Source of the DNA: Edolisoma coerulescens
Lineage: Eukaryota > Chordata > Aves > Passeriformes > Campephagidae
Assembly (NCBI GenBank): GCA_013397115.1
Contig: VWZW01007303.1
Span: 1,357,279-1,421,278, forward strand
Direction of reading: 5' to 3'
DNA: 64,000 nucleotides
Shown piece after piece: positions 61,407-64,000 of this stretch. The notes beneath the pieces were generated by a model. The model was not told the DNA's origin. It searched no databases and saw only the letters and a program-made list of their open reading frames with translations. A program made the translations under genes and the position numbers. Within the stretch, counting starts at the first letter, position 1; every line of letters begins with the position of its first letter.

Positions 61407-63399
61407 CAATGAGCCTGCAGGATTAAATTTCAGGCAGAGTGCAAGGTGACAGCCGCTCCTCCACCTGTACTGACACAGCACACGCTCTCCAGGAAGATGC
61501 ATCTTCCATTCACACGTGTCTGCTGCTTGGGATGCTGATGCTGAAAATGCCCATGTTAGGCTTTTAGGCCAAATAAATTTGATAAAAATTCATGGGAATT
61601 TAGGAGCATTATTTCTGGAGAAGCTTATTCCAGAAATAGTCTCCGCTCACCTGCGTCACTGATTCCTTAATACTGCACTTGTCTAACATTTGCACTACGG
61701 GGACTGGAATTCAGGACTTCTGGTCTCTGCTGGTTCTGTGCCTGCAAGACCTGTTCCTCTGACTGAAAACTGCTGCTAAACCTTCTTTGCCTCTTTTAAG
61801 ATTTAGCTGAGTCATGTTGGGAAATCCTTTGAGATCAAGGCTATAAGAACTACAAGTGAGTAGAATTAAATGGGACATTTTGGGAGGCACAGAGGAAGTT
61901 ACTCAATTGTTCCAGGTTAGAAGACATTCTGTTAGATACTACATAAACCTTCACCTCTGTCAAGTCCAATTACTGTCCAGAAAAGAAAGATTAAGTAAGA
62001 ACCACACCTAGAAAGCTCGTACAGCTCTAAATTGAAGAACAAGAAGGGACAATAAAAGTACAAGCCCCTTGAGAGTTTCTATATTCTTCAAACCACATAT
62101 AAAACCCATTTAGAATGTAAGCTCAGGAGTTCTGATAGAGACTTGGAAATATTGCAATTCCAATAGTCAATATCCTGTCTATGGAAGTGATGAAGGTGGA
62201 ATGATATTCATCCCTTAATAAGCACTTGTAGGTACAACAGATATTAAGCTTGATGTTATCGTACCTGCTTTTTGCAGCAGGAGTGATGCTGCACTGAGTT
62301 TGATCTGGACCAACCAAAATGTGTCAGAGTTTTGCCTCAACACGAACAAGATGAAATTAGCTGCTAACATGGGTGTTCTGGGGTACCCATATGAACACAC
62401 ACCAGGGTGGAGTTTCAAGAGCTCAGTTCCTACACTCAGGAGTAGATTTTCAGGGAGATTCATGCACTGAAGTCTTGTAACATCCAGCTACTTATAAAAA
62501 AGCCTAAGCAGGAGCTAAGAAATTTGTAAATGTACCTCAAGTGATAGATACTTCATCCTTTGATCACTTGTCACTAAGTCAGCAATTCTGTGAGCAGCTG
62601 ACACTTCTGGGTTCTCCAAATTTCCATGAAGAAAGCCCTACATGTCTCAGTTTGGGAACACTGAAAAATGAAGTCTTTAGTTTAAGCCTGCTTTATACAA
62701 TGGCAAAGACTGAGAAGATTTACCTCAACCGATCAAAAAGGGCAAAATGGAATCATTTTCAAAGACTCCCTATTTCAGGTTTGCATTTGGTTTAACTGAG
62801 CAAAAATTTAATAGGAAATGCAGAATCCCATGCCTTGCCGTACCATGTATTTTGGTAGCAAGGCTCGAAAGATTGTGGCGGCAAGTGAGATTCAGTTTAA
62901 AAGTGACTCATTTTAGGGTATGCAAGCCATAAGAAAAGTGAGTTGTAACAGATCATGCCCTTGAAAGGACTTGGTGTTGTAATTTCTCCTCCAACTCTGC
63001 CTTCTGTGATTTTACATGTGCTCAAATGATGTAGATCTACTATTTTATTGGCAAAACCTGGATTTCGGACATGTTCTCCCAGTTAGGAGGAAGGACTAAA
63101 ACCCATCAAAGGACTAAACCTCCATCAGCACAGCCCAACCGTGGCTGCTGGGGAAGGGACCCCTTGTCAGGACAGGCTCCTTCCACTGCCCACCCGGGTC
63201 ACAGCTGCATTGTTAGTGTGACAAGTGTGACAGCTAAAAGTAGGCCAGGGACTAACATACCAATTTCCATGCCAAGTGTGTAATTTACTAATAAAACTTT
63301 CTTATTGTTTGTGGACCCTCTGACTTTTGAGGTTCCTTTTGTCTATGAGGATTTATGAATCTTGGGTGCTTCCATCCCCTTCAGGGTGGGTCATCACAT

Positions 63400-63506
63400 C
63401 AGGGAACGACTGGATATGGCACTCATGGCAGTGCCATGGTCGAGGTGACAAGGTCAGACTCGATGACCTCGGAGGTCTTTTCCAACCTCAGTGATTCTGC
63501 GATTAT
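63400..63506 (+). mobile_element. CR1 LINE 3' end (5'-truncated)
   Basis: GTGCCATGGTCGAGGTGACA, followed by GGTCAGACTCGATGACCTCG, then GAGGTCTTTTCCAACCTCAG and TGATTCTGCGATT, forms a classic CR1 3' terminus in sense orientation. The many intact CpG sites (CTCGATGACCTCGG) suggest either a young copy or a locally GC-rich setting. Confidence 0.88.
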
Positions 63507-63654
63507 AGGGCAGAATTTGTCGGTGTTGCTCAAAGCGACTTCCTGAATAATAAACATTCATTATGCCTTCGGGCTGTAGGCCCGGGGATTTCTCCCTTGC
63601 CCGGGGCTGAGGGGCCAGCCCGGGCAGGGACCTGGGAGAAGCCACCGCCACCCT

Positions 63655-64000
63655 CACCCTGTTCCCAGTCCCTGCTCCCAGTTCTTGTCCCCGGTCCCCG
63701 TCCCTGTCTCTGTCCCCGGTCTCTGTCCCTGTACCCTACACCCAGTCCCCATCCCTGGTCGCTGTTCCCAGTATTTGGTCCCTGTTCCCGATTCCGGTCC
63801 CTGTTCCTTGTTCCTTGTCCCTGTCCCCTGTCTCTGGTTCCCGGTCTTTGTCCCTGTTCTCAGTCCCTGGATCCGGTTCCTGTTCGCTATCTCTACCCCC
63901 GGCCCCAGTCCCTGTTCCCGGTCCTGCTTCCCGTTCCCAGTCCTGCTCCCCGTTCCCGGTCCTGCTCCCCGTTCCCGGTCCTGCTCCCCGTTCCCGGTCC
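63655..64000. repeat. CT/GC-rich tandem repeat array at the right edge
   Basis: Degenerate repeats of CCC(A/G)GTCCCTGTTC-like units fill the last 345 bp. Towards the edge they become a regular 19-bp unit containing GTTCCCGGTCCTGCTCCCC (about 63914-64000, four to five copies). The array continues past the window. Confidence 0.9.

Larger units (their letters stand above)
47520..63400. other. Gene-free flank downstream of IFT22
   Basis: I looked for exons of genes that neighbour IFT22 in mammals, such as FIS1, and recognised none on either strand. Open frames are short (up to 164 codons at 50225-50719) and without known domains. The stretch is AT-rich with a few simple repeats. A gene with short exons could still be missed by eye. 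Confidence 0.6.

Noticed and set aside
1..64000. CRISPR arrays, bacterial operons, tRNA or rRNA genes.
   Set aside because: The window is vertebrate nuclear DNA; no tRNA box A/B pair, rRNA segment or regularly spaced direct-repeat array was seen.

Overview
The window looks like a piece of a sauropsid nuclear genome, most likely a bird. It is AT-leaning, gene-poor DNA with two CpG islands. It carries 5'-truncated CR1 LINE tails ending in the typical octamer-like ATTCTATGATT terminus. Two vertebrate genes can be recognised: COL26A1 (minus strand) and IFT22 (plus strand). They are the same neighbours, in the same head-to-head arrangement, as I recall for human 7q22. I cannot name the species from sequence alone.

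Layout: positions 1-28211 are the 5' part of COL26A1, read right to left. Coding exon 1 (28211-28060; signal peptide and N-terminus) lies in a CpG island. It is followed by an intron of about 24.3 kb, then exon 2 (3715-3593; first half of the EMI domain), then the start of intron 2, which runs off the left edge. Positions 28.2-43.6 kb are intergenic, with old repeats: a CR1 tail, MIR-like fragments, and a decayed CR1/L3-type reverse-transcriptase fragment. Positions 43.68-44.6 kb hold a G-rich GGGACA-type minisatellite that grades into a second CpG island. This is the IFT22 promoter, with an E-box, a YY1-like site, a CCAAT box and an RFX X-box directly ahead of the start codon. IFT22 has five coding exons (44159-46595, 186 codons) and a likely poly(A) signal at 47455. 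From 47.5 kb to the right end I find no gene; there is a 23-bp perfect tandem duplication, a poly(A)/poly(G) tract, a CR1 tail and, at the edge, a CT/GC-rich tandem repeat.

The two genes are functionally unrelated. COL26A1 encodes a secreted EMI-domain collagen. IFT22 encodes a Rab-like GTPase subunit of the intraflagellar transport B complex in cilia. About 16 kb separates their start codons, so a shared core promoter is unlikely. Exon calls rest on direct translation, GT/AG splice sites, phase agreement and recalled resemblance to the human proteins, not on a database search. I found no undescribed biological system here; the most useful observations are the hidden split COL26A1 exons and the structured IFT22 promoter.
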